Shown here one piece after another: positions 45,071 through 54,154 of a stretch of 64,000 nucleotides of DNA. Under the pieces are notes generated by a model. The model ran no database searches. It worked only from the letters and a program-made list of their open reading frames with translations, and was not told the DNA's origin. The translations under genes and the position numbers were made by a program. The DNA lies in contig CP051242.1 in NCBI GenBank assembly GCA_017795005.1, positions 868,001 through 932,000 on the forward strand, written 5' to 3'. The DNA is from Balneolaceae bacterium. GTDB lineage: Bacteria; Bacteroidota; Rhodothermia; Balneolales; Balneolaceae. Each line of letters starts with the position of its first letter. Position 1 is the first letter of the stretch.

Positions 45071-46056
45071 TTATCGGATATCGATAGTACCGACATTAAG
45101 ATTAAGGGGTATGTTTAGCTCAATTAATTCATCGTTCTGGTAGTCATATACGGAATAGCTATTTACTTCTTCTTTTTTATGATAGATTATCATATAGCTA
45201 CCATTGGTAGTCCAGTTATGGTAATACACATCGGTAGGATCAAGGGGTAGATTTAATGATTCTAATTCATTTTCAACCGTATCAAGTGTTACAACATCCA
45301 GCGTGTACCATTCATAAGGAGATGAGTTCTTCTCAATTAGGTATGTATCATTGTTTGGGTCATATGTAAATCTCCGTACTAATCCGTCCGTAGTAATTCT
45401 CCGGATTTCTCCAGTACTGATTTCGAGTTCATAAATGTCTTGACCTTTTTCTCCTTCTGATTGGTAGTCTCTTTTTGATCGAAAGGCCAGCCTGGAACCA
45501 TCTTGACTCCAAACAGCGCGATCTCCTCCTAAATTAGGGTCAAGCAATGAAGTCACTGTATCTGACTCAAAGTCATATAAGTAGACTTGTGGTGGAATAA
45601 ATTGGTTCGTAATGTGGAAAGCTATTTTCTCCCCGTCAGGGCTCCATGTTGGATAAGAACCCTGTTGTATATACTCAGTATTTTCAACCTTGTAAGTTTT
45701 TAAAGGTTTTTGATTAGTACCATCAGCATTCATTAAAAAGAGTGATAAAGAATGTTGGGTTGAAAACATATTTGAAGTAAAAATAAATTGAGTACCATCA
45801 GGATTCCAATATGGGGCACCCGCAATATCTTCTTCAAAAAAAGTAACCTGTTGGAACCCACTTCCATCTAAATTTACCGTGTAAATTTGGTATTCAAATA
45901 ATTCTGTGCTGTCATACGCTGAAAAAATTACATCACCGGGTATTACTGGAGGTCGTTTTTTTCTTCTTTATTATCTAAAATCCCACAAGAGAGTATAGAA
46001 GTTGAAACAAGGAGAAGTAGGATATACTTTATAAAAGTATTTGTTTTTAAATACAT
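45071..46056 (-). pseudogene. PD40/TolB-like beta-propeller lipoprotein, broken at an A7 tract
   Basis: The N-terminal frame begins at ATG 46056: 'MYLKTNTFIKYILLLLVSTS', lipobox 'ILSC' and 'GILDNKEEKNDLQ' before a stop. The rest lies one frame over from about 45967 to 45071 ('RPPVIPGDVIFSAYDSTEL', 'YQIYTVNLDGSGFQQVTFF', 'GSYPTWSPDGEKIAFHI', 'GGDRAVWSQDGSRLAFRSK'). The two frames meet at a run of seven A on the coding strand (T7 at 45956-45962); one more A would restore a continuous ~328-residue lipoprotein with PD40 propeller repeats. It may be a pseudogene, a phase-variable gene, a gene rescued by transcriptional slippage, or an assembly error. Confidence 0.8.
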
Positions 46057-46087
46057 ATAAGAATAAGATTAATATTTATGTAATTTG

Positions 46088-46106
46088 TTACAAATTAAAT
46101 TTGTAA
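46088..46106. promoter_or_regulatory. Palindrome in divergent promoter region
   Basis: TTACAAAT-TAA-ATTTGTAA, perfect 8-base arms, about 130 bases upstream of the metalloprotease start and 32 bases upstream of the propeller lipoprotein start. It has the form of a dimeric-regulator site; the regulator is unknown. Confidence 0.45.
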
Positions 46107-46235
46107 TTATTCGTTAACACGCTATTTAGTTCTTTTATTTCTTTTTACAGCAAAAACGAACTTTTTCCTTGATTGACTGTTTCGGTTGTAAGACTTTACA
46201 AGTCTAGATTTTTTAAAACTAACTAAGCTTGCTAT

Positions 46236-48728
46236 ATGACAAACGGATTATTTAATAAAGGAAGGTGTTTCGCATTCCTTCTTTGCGGATTTTTGGTGAT
46301 TTCAGGTTGTAAATCAACCCAGCCTGTCACCTCATCTTCATCAAACTCTCCTACCAGATCAGCAAGATCGGGCCCAAGCGGAGGAGATATGAAGAAATAC
46401 AGCGATGTAATTACCAGTAAAGCTGTTTCTGATGAAGGGCTTTTTGGAGTTCATAAAGTAAATGATAAATATTACTTCGAAGTACCGGATTCTCTACTTG
46501 AAAGGGAAATGTTACTAGTAACCCGTGTTGCGGGATCTACTCAAAATTTAAGTTTTGGAGGAGCAGGGCAAAAAGCCCGTGGACAACAAGTAGTGCGATG
46601 GCAGCGAAAAGAGAATACGATTTTACTGCGTCACGTTTCTTTCTCCAGCGTAGCAGATGAAGATGATCCGGTATATAAATCGGTTCGAAATAACAATTTC
46701 GAGCCAGTTATCTACACCTTCAACATCGAAGCAGATAAGACAGACAGCACAGGGCTGGTTTTTGAAGCGACCAAGCTTTACACCTCAGATATTCCCTTAT
46801 TGAGTGGTTTGAGCAGTTTCCAAAGAAGAAACTTTCAGGTTCGCAGACTGGATGGTAACCGAAGTTTTGTAGAGCGTATGGCGAGTTACCCAAAAAATGT
46901 AGAAGTACGTCACGTTCTCACGTATGATGCAGGTTCTCCACCGGATGATGGTGCTACGGGAACCATTTCACTTGAGGTAAATCAATCGATGTTACTTTTG
47001 CCTAAAGAACCAGTAACTCCGCGAAACTGGGATGCCCGGGTACATTATTTTTCAATAGGGCAATATGATTACAGCTCTGAAGAGCACAAAGCGGCGAGAA
47101 ATCGATTTATTACGAGATACAATCTAGTTCCAAAAGACAAAGAAGCCTATTTGAGAGGTGAATTAGTCGAACCTACAGAACAAATCGTTTATTATTTGGA
47201 TCCCGCAACTCCAAAAAAATGGGTTCCATATCTAATACAAGGAATAGACGATTGGCAGGTAGCTTTTGAAGCAGCAGGTTTTAAAAATGCAATTATTGGT
47301 AAAGAAGCTCCTACCCCGGAAGAAGATCCCGAATTTTCGCCGGAAGATGCCCGCTATTCTGTGATGAGATACATCACAAACCCAATTCAAAATGCACAGG
47401 GACCACATGTACATGACCCGAGATCAGGACAAATTCTGGAAAGTGATATTCTTTGGTATCACAATATCCAAAATCTGTTAAGAAACTGGTTCTTTGTTCA
47501 AACAGCTGCAGCAAATCCTGATGCCAGAAACGTGAAAATGTCGGATGAAATCATGGGTGAAATGCTCCGTTTTGTGATGGCACACGAAGTTGGTCATACT
47601 CTTGGACTCCCTCATAATATGGGATCAAGTGTAGGGTATACCGTAGATCAGCTAAGGGATCCTGAGTTTACTTCCACACATGGAACAGCTCCATCTATTA
47701 TGGATTATGCCCGTTTCAACTATGTAGCGCAACCTGGTGATGGAGTAACACACTTCTATCCTAAAATTGGAGAATATGACATTTGGTCTATCAAATGGGG
47801 ATATACCTGGTTTCCTGATGTTGAAGAAGCAGATGATGAAAATGAAATTCTGAATGAATGGATTGTAGCTAACGGAGATGATCTTTTATACTGGTTTGGT
47901 TTTCAGAATGGCATCGATCCAAGATCACAAACAGAAGCTATTGGTGATGACGCTATGCGCGCCAGTGAACTTGGGTTGGCAAATCTTCAGGTAATCACAG
48001 ACAACCTCATCGATTGGGTTGAAGCTCCCGGCGAAGATTTTAGTGATCTTTCCGAGTTGTACTCCAATATACTTGGGCAGTGGAGAAGATACATGGGACA
48101 TGTTACTACGTATGTTGGTGGTGTGTATCAAACCAATAAAACCTACGATCAGGGCGGAGAAGTGTACGAAGTTGTTTCGAAAGCAGATCAGCGCAGAGCA
48201 CTTGCTTTCCTGAACAGACATGCATTCACAGCTCCATCATGGGCGTTCAACAAAGAAATTCTGGATCGTGTAAATCAATCAACAGCTGTAGAAACCTTCC
48301 GTTCTGCTCAGGCTGGTGTATTGAACAATGTAATGAGTCCGGACAGAATTGCCCGACTTATCGATAATGAAACTCGTGCAGATGGGGAAACCTATACTGT
48401 TTTCGAAATGATGGATGAGTTAAGAGGTGGTGTTTGGAGTGAGCTTCGCGCGAACAGAAATATCAACGTTCACAGAAGACATCTGCAAAGAGCGTATCTC
48501 GAAAGAGCAGAATACCTGATGACAACGGAACCTCCAAGAGGTGGATTCTTTGGTTCACCTTATGATGTAAGTCAATCTGATGTTCGACCTGTTGTAAGAA
48601 ACGAACTTACTATACTAAGAAGAGATATCAACAACCGACTTAATGCCGGAAATGTTGACCGAGCCACTCGGGTACATCTCGAAGATGCACGAAGCATCAT
48701 CGAAGATATTCTTGATGGCAACGACTAA
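46236..48728 (+). CDS. Large zinc-dependent metalloprotease (DUF5117/DUF5118 type), lipoprotein
   Basis: An 830-residue protein with a lipobox 'LVISGC' near residue 25. N-terminal beta-rich region (about 50-300; 'VNDKYYFEVPDSLLEREMLL', 'LVTRVAGSTQNLSFGGAGQK') and a gluzincin/metzincin-like catalytic centre 'FVMAHEVGHTLGLPHNMGSS' near residue 450, where the two His of HExxH and the third His of the extended motif are present. These proteins are common in Bacteroidota-like genomes and usually act at the cell surface; the target is unknown. It ends in an intrinsic terminator before the next gene. Confidence 0.92.
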   Translation: MTNGLFNKGRCFAFLLCGFLVISGCKSTQPVTSSSSNSPTRSARSGPSGGDMKKYSDVITSKAVSDEGLFGVHKVNDKYYFEVPDSLLEREMLLVTRVAGSTQNLSFGGAGQKARGQQVVRWQRKENTILLRHVSFSSVADEDDPVYKSVRNNNFEPVIYTFNIEADKTDSTGLVFEATKLYTSDIPLLSGLSSFQRRNFQVRRLDGNRSFVERMASYPKNVEVRHVLTYDAGSPPDDGATGTISLEVNQSMLLLPKEPVTPRNWDARVHYFSIGQYDYSSEEHKAARNRFITRYNLVPKDKEAYLRGELVEPTEQIVYYLDPATPKKWVPYLIQGIDDWQVAFEAAGFKNAIIGKEAPTPEEDPEFSPEDARYSVMRYITNPIQNAQGPHVHDPRSGQILESDILWYHNIQNLLRNWFFVQTAAANPDARNVKMSDEIMGEMLRFVMAHEVGHTLGLPHNMGSSVGYTVDQLRDPEFTSTHGTAPSIMDYARFNYVAQPGDGVTHFYPKIGEYDIWSIKWGYTWFPDVEEADDENEILNEWIVANGDDLLYWFGFQNGIDPRSQTEAIGDDAMRASELGLANLQVITDNLIDWVEAPGEDFSDLSELYSNILGQWRRYMGHVTTYVGGVYQTNKTYDQGGEVYEVVSKADQRRALAFLNRHAFTAPSWAFNKEILDRVNQSTAVETFRSAQAGVLNNVMSPDRIARLIDNETRADGETYTVFEMMDELRGGVWSELRANRNINVHRRHLQRAYLERAEYLMTTEPPRGGFFGSPYDVSQSDVRPVVRNELTILRRDINNRLNAGNVDRATRVHLEDARSIIEDILDGND

Positions 48729-48744
48729 AACTAAAATTGAACTA

Positions 48745-48775
48745 AAAGGATGGTAATGTTTACCATCCTTTTTTT
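48745..48775 (+). terminator. Intrinsic terminator after the metalloprotease gene
   Basis: AAAGGATGGTAA / TTACCATCCTTT, a 12-bp stem with a 3-base loop and a run of seven T. Confidence 0.9.
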
Positions 48776-48800
48776 ATAAGGGACAATAAAGGAGTTAAAA

Positions 48801-51800
48801 ATGAAAAAACTATCTGTACTATTATTGGGGATTATACTTTCAATTCCCGCTGGTGCTCAGCAGCTGGATATGGAGCTGATGAAAGGAATTGAGCCACGTA
48901 ATATTGGTCCTGCAGGTATGAGTGGACGTATTACTGCAATTGATGTTGTGGAAATGAACCCTGATATCATGTATGCCGGATCTGCTTCTGGTGGATTATG
49001 GAAGTCTGAAAGTGGTGGTATCGTTTGGGAACCAATTTTCGATGAATACGAAGCTGCATCTATTGGAGCAATCGATATCTACCAAAAGAGCCCAAGTATT
49101 GTTTGGGTTGGAACCGGAGAAGGTAATCCAAGAAACAGTGCTTCTTCTGGAGCCGGAGTTTACAAAAGTCTGGACGGTGGAAGATCCTGGGAGTTGATGG
49201 GACTGGAAGGTACTCGCAATATTCATCGTGTGATCGTTCATCCGGATGACCCGAACACCGTATATGTTGGTGCACAAGGTAATGCCTGGGCTGATTCAGA
49301 AGATCGTGGTGTGTACAAAACCACGGATGGTGGAAAAACATGGGAGAAAATTCTGTATGTAAATACTAGAACCGGTATTGCCGATATGGTAATGGACCCA
49401 ATCAATCCGAATAAAATTATTGCTGCCATGTGGGAATACAGAAGATGGCCATGGTTCTTTGAATCCGGTGGAGAAGGCTCCGGGTTATACATGACCGTTG
49501 ACGGAGGAGAAACATGGAAAGAAATTACTTCTGATGACGGATTACCGGAAGGCGAACTTGGAAAAATAGGTATTGCTATCGCACCGAATAAGCCAAATGT
49601 TGTGTATGCGTTAGTAGAATCAAAGAAAAATGGAATCTACAGAAGTGATGATGGCGGGTACACCTGGGAACTTCGTCAAACCGTAGAAAAAGATCCCGAA
49701 GTAGGGAACCGACCATTTTATTACCACGAGATTTATGTAGATCCTTTTAATGAAAACAGAGTGTATAGTATTTACACGTATCTTTCTGTAAGCGAAGATG
49801 GAGGGAAATCCTTTGAGAGTCTATACCCTTATTATAACTGGGTTCACCCGGATCACCATGCCTTCTGGTTAAGTAAGGAAAGCCCCGGATTTATGATTGA
49901 TGGAAATGATGGGGGGCTTAATATTTCTCATGATGGAGGAAAAACCTGGAGATTTATTGAAAATATTCCGGTAGGACAGTATTACCACGTAAATGTGGAT
50001 ATGGAGATTCCTTACAATGTATACGGTGGAATGCAGGACAACGGTTCCTGGGAAGGTCCGGCTTACGTTTGGAGAAGTGGTGGAATCAGAAATTCCTATT
50101 GGGATGAATTATTCTTTGGTGATGGTTTTGATGTTCTTATTGATCCAAGTAATCAAAGATATGCTTATGCAATGTCCCAACAAGGAAATATTGGTCGTGT
50201 AGATCGCGAGACAGGAAGTGCTCGTTTTGTGCAGCCTACCCACCCTGATGGAGAAAGACTTCGCTTCAACTGGAACGCCGCACTCAATTTCGATCCTTTT
50301 GATGACGAGACGATATACTTTGGTAGCCAATATGTGCATAAAAGTACAGATCGCGGGGAGACCTGGGAAATCATATCTCCTGATTTGACCACAAATGATA
50401 CTACCAAGCAAAAGCAGCATGAAAGTGGTGGACTAACCATGGATGCTACCGGCGCTGAAAATTACACCACTATTCTGGCAATTGAAGCAAGTCCGATTGA
50501 AGAAGGAGTGATTTGGGTAGGAACCGATGACGGAAAAGTTCAGATAACCAGAGATGGAGGAGAAAACTGGATGGATGTTTCCGGAAATCTTCGAGGTGTT
50601 GCTGAAGGTAGTTATGTTGCTCAGGTAAAAGCCTCAAAATTTAATGCGGGGGAAGCAGTAGCCGTTATTAACGACTATCGAAGAGGCAACTGGACTCCAT
50701 ACATAATGCATACAACCGACTACGGCCGGAGATGGAGAAATATTGTAGCCGATAAAGGGCTAAACGGATATTCGCTTTCTTTTGTACAGGATTTAGTAGA
50801 ACCAAACCTGATGTTTGTTGGAACTGAATTCGGATTATATGTTTCCATCGATGGCGGTGATTCATGGACGAAATGGACCAATGAATATCCGACTGTTTCT
50901 ACCTACGATATGGTTATTCACCCACGTGAGCATGACTTGGTAATTGGTACTTTTGGTCGTTCTTTTTGGGTAATGGATGACATTCGTCCGCTACGTGAGT
51001 TGGCAGCTAACGGAGCTGATGAACTCGAGAAAACCATCAAGGCTTTTCCATCTCCTGATGCATATTTAGCAGAATGGCGTCAGGCTATGGGAACCCGTTT
51101 TGCAGCTGATGGAATGTTTTCAGGTGAAAACAGACCAAGTGGAGCTATGCTGACCTATTCAGTAAATATCCCTGAACCTGAAGAAGGTGAAAAGAAGAAA
51201 GATGAAAAAGTAACAGTTGAAATTTTTGACGCATCTGGCGAAAAGATCAGAACCTTCGACCGAACTCCTGCCCAGAATGGAATTAACAGAACCCGATGGG
51301 GTCTTGAGCGTAAAGGGGTTCGTTTCCCAAGTGAGAACGATCCACGGCCAAATGCTCCTGAGCCGGGTGGAGCGGATGTACTTCCGGGTACCTATAAAGT
51401 GAAGTACACCTTTATGGGTTCTTCAGATTCTACAATGGTAACTGTTCATCCTGATCCACGCATCGAAATGCCAATGAGTGCACTTAGAGCAACTTCAGAA
51501 TTTGTAGATCGATCCAATGAAGTAGTTGAAAAACTAAGCGATGCTGTGGCGAAAATGAGAGATGCGAAGAAAATTGTGGAAGTAAATGCCGGATTATTAA
51601 AATCTGACAGTCGCTCTAAAGATGAGCTGGAAGAAGTAAATACCATTCAGAAAGAAACCAGCGATAAAATCAAAGCGATTATGGAGCATATTTTTGGAGC
51701 AGATGATGACCGTCAGGGAATTACCAGAAATCCCGCAATGACTACCATGAATCGCCTCTTTGGTCCACGAAGGTATTTAGGTGGTGATTGGGATGGTCCC

Positions 51801-51959
51801 GGAGCTACAGAAGAGAACCTGTTAAGATTAGCCTCTGAAGCAGTAGATGAAGCCGTTAAGATGATTGAAGACTTTGTAGCCACCGATTGGGTTGCATACC
51901 AAGTAGCTATCGAAGGAGCAGACCTAAGTGCTTTCAAAGATTTAGGATCTGATAATTAA
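48801..51959 (+). CDS. Secreted BNR/sortilin-type beta-propeller protein
   Basis: A 1052-residue exported protein: signal peptide 'MKKLSVLLLGIILSIPAGAQ', then 10 or more BNR/Asp-box style repeats in two propellers ('GLWKSESGGIVWEPIF', 'VYKSLDGGRSWELMGL', 'VYKTTDGGKTWEKILY', 'GIYRSDDGGYTWELRQ', 'VQITRDGGENWMDVSG'), and from about residue 760 a Pro-rich and helical C-terminal part. The family is often labelled 'glycosyl hydrolase' or VPS10/sortilin-like, but I see no catalytic motif. A cell-surface or periplasmic binding role is more likely. Strong SD 'AAAGGAG' precedes the ATG. Confidence 0.88.
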   Translation: MKKLSVLLLGIILSIPAGAQQLDMELMKGIEPRNIGPAGMSGRITAIDVVEMNPDIMYAGSASGGLWKSESGGIVWEPIFDEYEAASIGAIDIYQKSPSIVWVGTGEGNPRNSASSGAGVYKSLDGGRSWELMGLEGTRNIHRVIVHPDDPNTVYVGAQGNAWADSEDRGVYKTTDGGKTWEKILYVNTRTGIADMVMDPINPNKIIAAMWEYRRWPWFFESGGEGSGLYMTVDGGETWKEITSDDGLPEGELGKIGIAIAPNKPNVVYALVESKKNGIYRSDDGGYTWELRQTVEKDPEVGNRPFYYHEIYVDPFNENRVYSIYTYLSVSEDGGKSFESLYPYYNWVHPDHHAFWLSKESPGFMIDGNDGGLNISHDGGKTWRFIENIPVGQYYHVNVDMEIPYNVYGGMQDNGSWEGPAYVWRSGGIRNSYWDELFFGDGFDVLIDPSNQRYAYAMSQQGNIGRVDRETGSARFVQPTHPDGERLRFNWNAALNFDPFDDETIYFGSQYVHKSTDRGETWEIISPDLTTNDTTKQKQHESGGLTMDATGAENYTTILAIEASPIEEGVIWVGTDDGKVQITRDGGENWMDVSGNLRGVAEGSYVAQVKASKFNAGEAVAVINDYRRGNWTPYIMHTTDYGRRWRNIVADKGLNGYSLSFVQDLVEPNLMFVGTEFGLYVSIDGGDSWTKWTNEYPTVSTYDMVIHPREHDLVIGTFGRSFWVMDDIRPLRELAANGADELEKTIKAFPSPDAYLAEWRQAMGTRFAADGMFSGENRPSGAMLTYSVNIPEPEEGEKKKDEKVTVEIFDASGEKIRTFDRTPAQNGINRTRWGLERKGVRFPSENDPRPNAPEPGGADVLPGTYKVKYTFMGSSDSTMVTVHPDPRIEMPMSALRATSEFVDRSNEVVEKLSDAVAKMRDAKKIVEVNAGLLKSDSRSKDELEEVNTIQKETSDKIKAIMEHIFGADDDRQGITRNPAMTTMNRLFGPRRYLGGDWDGPGATEENLLRLASEAVDEAVKMIEDFVATDWVAYQVAIEGADLSAFKDLGSDN

Positions 51960-51982
51960 CAAAATCTGAATTAATGACATTA

Positions 51983-52014
51983 AAAACCCGTTTCAATATG
52001 GAACGGGTTTTTTT
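51983..52014 (+). terminator. Intrinsic terminator after the BNR-propeller gene
   Basis: Stem AAAACCCGTT / AACGGGTTTT with a 9-base apical part and a run of seven T. Confidence 0.9.
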
Positions 52015-52093
52015 ATTGATTTAAACTATCGTGTCGATACAGTCTCAAAAATATTGAGGTAAATTCAGGATGAGCCCTTTAATTTATATATTG

Positions 52094-52200
52094 TGCTAAT
52101 TGCTAATTGCTAATTGCTAATTGCTAATTGCTAATTGCTAATTGCTAATTGCTAATTGCTAATTGCTAATTGCTAATTGCTAATTGCTAATTGCTAATTG
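52094..52200. repeat. Perfect heptanucleotide tandem repeat (TGCTAAT)15
   Basis: 107 bases of an uninterrupted 7-nt unit, 15.3 copies by count, ending 1 base before the ATG of the hydroxylase gene. Every reading frame through it meets TAA every 21 bases, so it is untranslated. It forms the immediate 5' leader or promoter of the gene. Confidence 0.97.
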
Positions 52201-52201
52201 T

Positions 52202-53062
52202 ATGGAGTCATTAATAGAATTTTTTGAAAATATACCTACTTCGTTTAGAGCGGGAGTTTTAGTTGGGGGTATCTTTTTATTCTGGATCATAGAAGGAGTA
52301 TTCCCATTATTTGAGTTCGGATATAAGAAAATCAGACATGCTGGAATTAATCTTTTTCTTAATGGCCTTTTTGTAATAATAGGTCTCGGTTTTGCGGGAA
52401 TTTTAGTATGGTCGTCCAACTGGGTTACGGAAGAAGGATTTGGGGTTTTACAATGGATAGAAATGCCGCTTTGGGTTCAGGCCATTGTTGGTGTGTTGCT
52501 ATTAGATTTCTTTGGCGCCTACCTGATTCATTGGATAGAACACAAAGTCAGGTTTATGTGGCGTTTTCATCTTGTACATCACAGCGATACTACCGTTGAT
52601 GTTACGACAGGTTTACGCCATCATCCGGGTGAAGCAGTATTCAGAATGGTGTTTACTATTATCGGAGTCATTATTGTAGGTGCACCTATTTGGATTATAT
52701 TTCTCTACCAAAGTATTTCGGCACTGTTTGCTCATCTGACCCACGCTAATATAAATATGCCCAAAAAAATAGATCGTGCTTTATCCTGGATATTTATCAC
52801 TCCATTAATGCATAAAGTACATCACCATTATACGCAGCCCCTAACGGATACTAACTACGGAAATATTTTTGCAGTCTGGGATAGGATTTTTGGCACGTTT
52901 GCTCAGGTGGATGATATTGCAGAACTAAAATATGGAATTGACACACATATGAATCCAGAAGAAAATGACAATCTGGGTAATCTGCTGAAAATCCCGTTTC
53001 AAAAGTACCGTCCACCGGTTGGTTCCAAGTTTGGGGAGGAAAGCCCCGATCAGAAAAAATGA
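52202..53062 (+). CDS. Sterol desaturase/fatty acid hydroxylase family protein
   Basis: About 286 residues from the ATG at 52202; a longer TTG start at 52184 lies in the repeat. Four or five membrane helices and the di-iron His boxes 'HWIEHKVRFMWRFHLVHHSD' (HxxxH and HxxHH), 'HHPGEA' and 'HKVHHHYTQPLTD'. Members hydroxylate or desaturate lipid substrates (sterols, carotenoids, sphingoid bases); the substrate is not clear here. Its leader is a perfect 7-nt repeat. Confidence 0.9.
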   Translation: MESLIEFFENIPTSFRAGVLVGGIFLFWIIEGVFPLFEFGYKKIRHAGINLFLNGLFVIIGLGFAGILVWSSNWVTEEGFGVLQWIEMPLWVQAIVGVLLLDFFGAYLIHWIEHKVRFMWRFHLVHHSDTTVDVTTGLRHHPGEAVFRMVFTIIGVIIVGAPIWIIFLYQSISALFAHLTHANINMPKKIDRALSWIFITPLMHKVHHHYTQPLTDTNYGNIFAVWDRIFGTFAQVDDIAELKYGIDTHMNPEENDNLGNLLKIPFQKYRPPVGSKFGEESPDQKK

Positions 53063-53283
53063 TTTCAGGTCGACCAATTACAAAATCTATTATCCTGAAT
53101 TGAATTTTTATATAATTTTAAAGCATGATAAGGAAGGAATTGTAGAGAGTGTCCATGGACTATTATATCAGCTTATACAAGAGATGAACAATCCTTCGAG
53201 GAATTATTGGAAAAATTGATAACTGATTATCATAATTAATTATAAAATCTTATCAGACTATTATTCCAACTGGGTTTTCTTAA
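53063..53283. other. Intergenic region, no supported gene
   Basis: About 220 AT-rich bases. An open stretch reads 'LKHDKEGIVESVHGLLYQLI' in one frame, which has a protein-like composition and could be a remnant, but I cannot place it in a family. Confidence 0.4.
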
Positions 53284-54069
53284 CTAAAAATCAATGTCCA
53301 GACCTTTTTGCAAAACAATTTCTCTATCATTTAAACTGTCTGTAATGGTCATAATGTTATGATTAATGGAATATTTTGTAGAAGCATTTAATATGCTTAC
53401 AAACAATCGATCAAAGTCATTGTCTCCACCAAAATTCAATCCAAATTGACCTTTGAAATCACCTTTTTCAGAGAACAAAGTTTCATAAGACGGAATAAAA
53501 AAAGCACTTGGTCCGCCAGTAGCTCCTCCATGCACGGTATAAATCGAATCCGGAGTTGAGTCATCTAAATAAATATATAAAAAAGGAATTCTTCTGGTTG
53601 AACAAGGCGTAGATTCTATTTCATTGTTAACTTTTATTCCTACTAAAACCCATTCAGCATTTACTACGGCGTCATTTTTTGTATCAATTTCATAGTCGAT
53701 ATATATTTCACACTGTGGACTTGAATATTCAATTTGGATACAAGTGTTCCGGCTATTCTTAATTAATGAACCATGAACTTCATATCGCGCAATATCCTTA
53801 ACTATCGGACTTTTCTGTCCTTCACATAAAGGATAATAAATTCTTTTCCCATAAGGATTTTCTTCAGTTACATGCCATTGGGAGTAGCTTTTCGAATAAA
53901 GGACAAAATTGAGTGAGCCAGCAGAACCAATAAAGAACCCGTTACCATTTACCTTGCCTATAGTTTTTTTGAAACTTGTTTGTTCCTGAACAGTTTCCTC
54001 TACACCTGTAGCGCAAGAATAAAAGTGTATAAGTATGATGAAAGTTAATATGGCTGTGAAAATCTTCAT
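53284..54069 (-). CDS. Hypothetical lipoprotein
   Basis: A 261-residue protein with a signal peptide and lipobox 'FYSC' (Cys19). The mature part is beta-rich ('GFFIGSAGSLNFVLYSKSY', 'CIQIEYSSPQCEIYIDYEID') with several Cys. I do not recognise a family. It is monocistronic, downstream of the symporter gene on the same strand. Confidence 0.65.
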   Translation of the reverse strand: MKIFTAILTFIILIHFYSCATGVEETVQEQTSFKKTIGKVNGNGFFIGSAGSLNFVLYSKSYSQWHVTEENPYGKRIYYPLCEGQKSPIVKDIARYEVHGSLIKNSRNTCIQIEYSSPQCEIYIDYEIDTKNDAVVNAEWVLVGIKVNNEIESTPCSTRRIPFLYIYLDDSTPDSIYTVHGGATGGPSAFFIPSYETLFSEKGDFKGQFGLNFGGDNDFDRLFVSILNASTKYSINHNIMTITDSLNDREIVLQKGLDIDF

Positions 54070-54154
54070 GTTGGTTAAATTAAACCTGATTTTATGTAAA
54101 AAATCAAATGTGATGCTTTAACCCAGATATTATCCAAAAAATCGAATTCGGACG

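Noticed and set aside
52094-52200. CRISPR array
   Set aside because: Units are 7 nt with no spacers; this is a simple tandem repeat.
53019-53219. 66-codon ORF after the hydroxylase gene
   Set aside because: It begins inside the hydroxylase gene in another frame and has no recognised homology; only a possible remnant.
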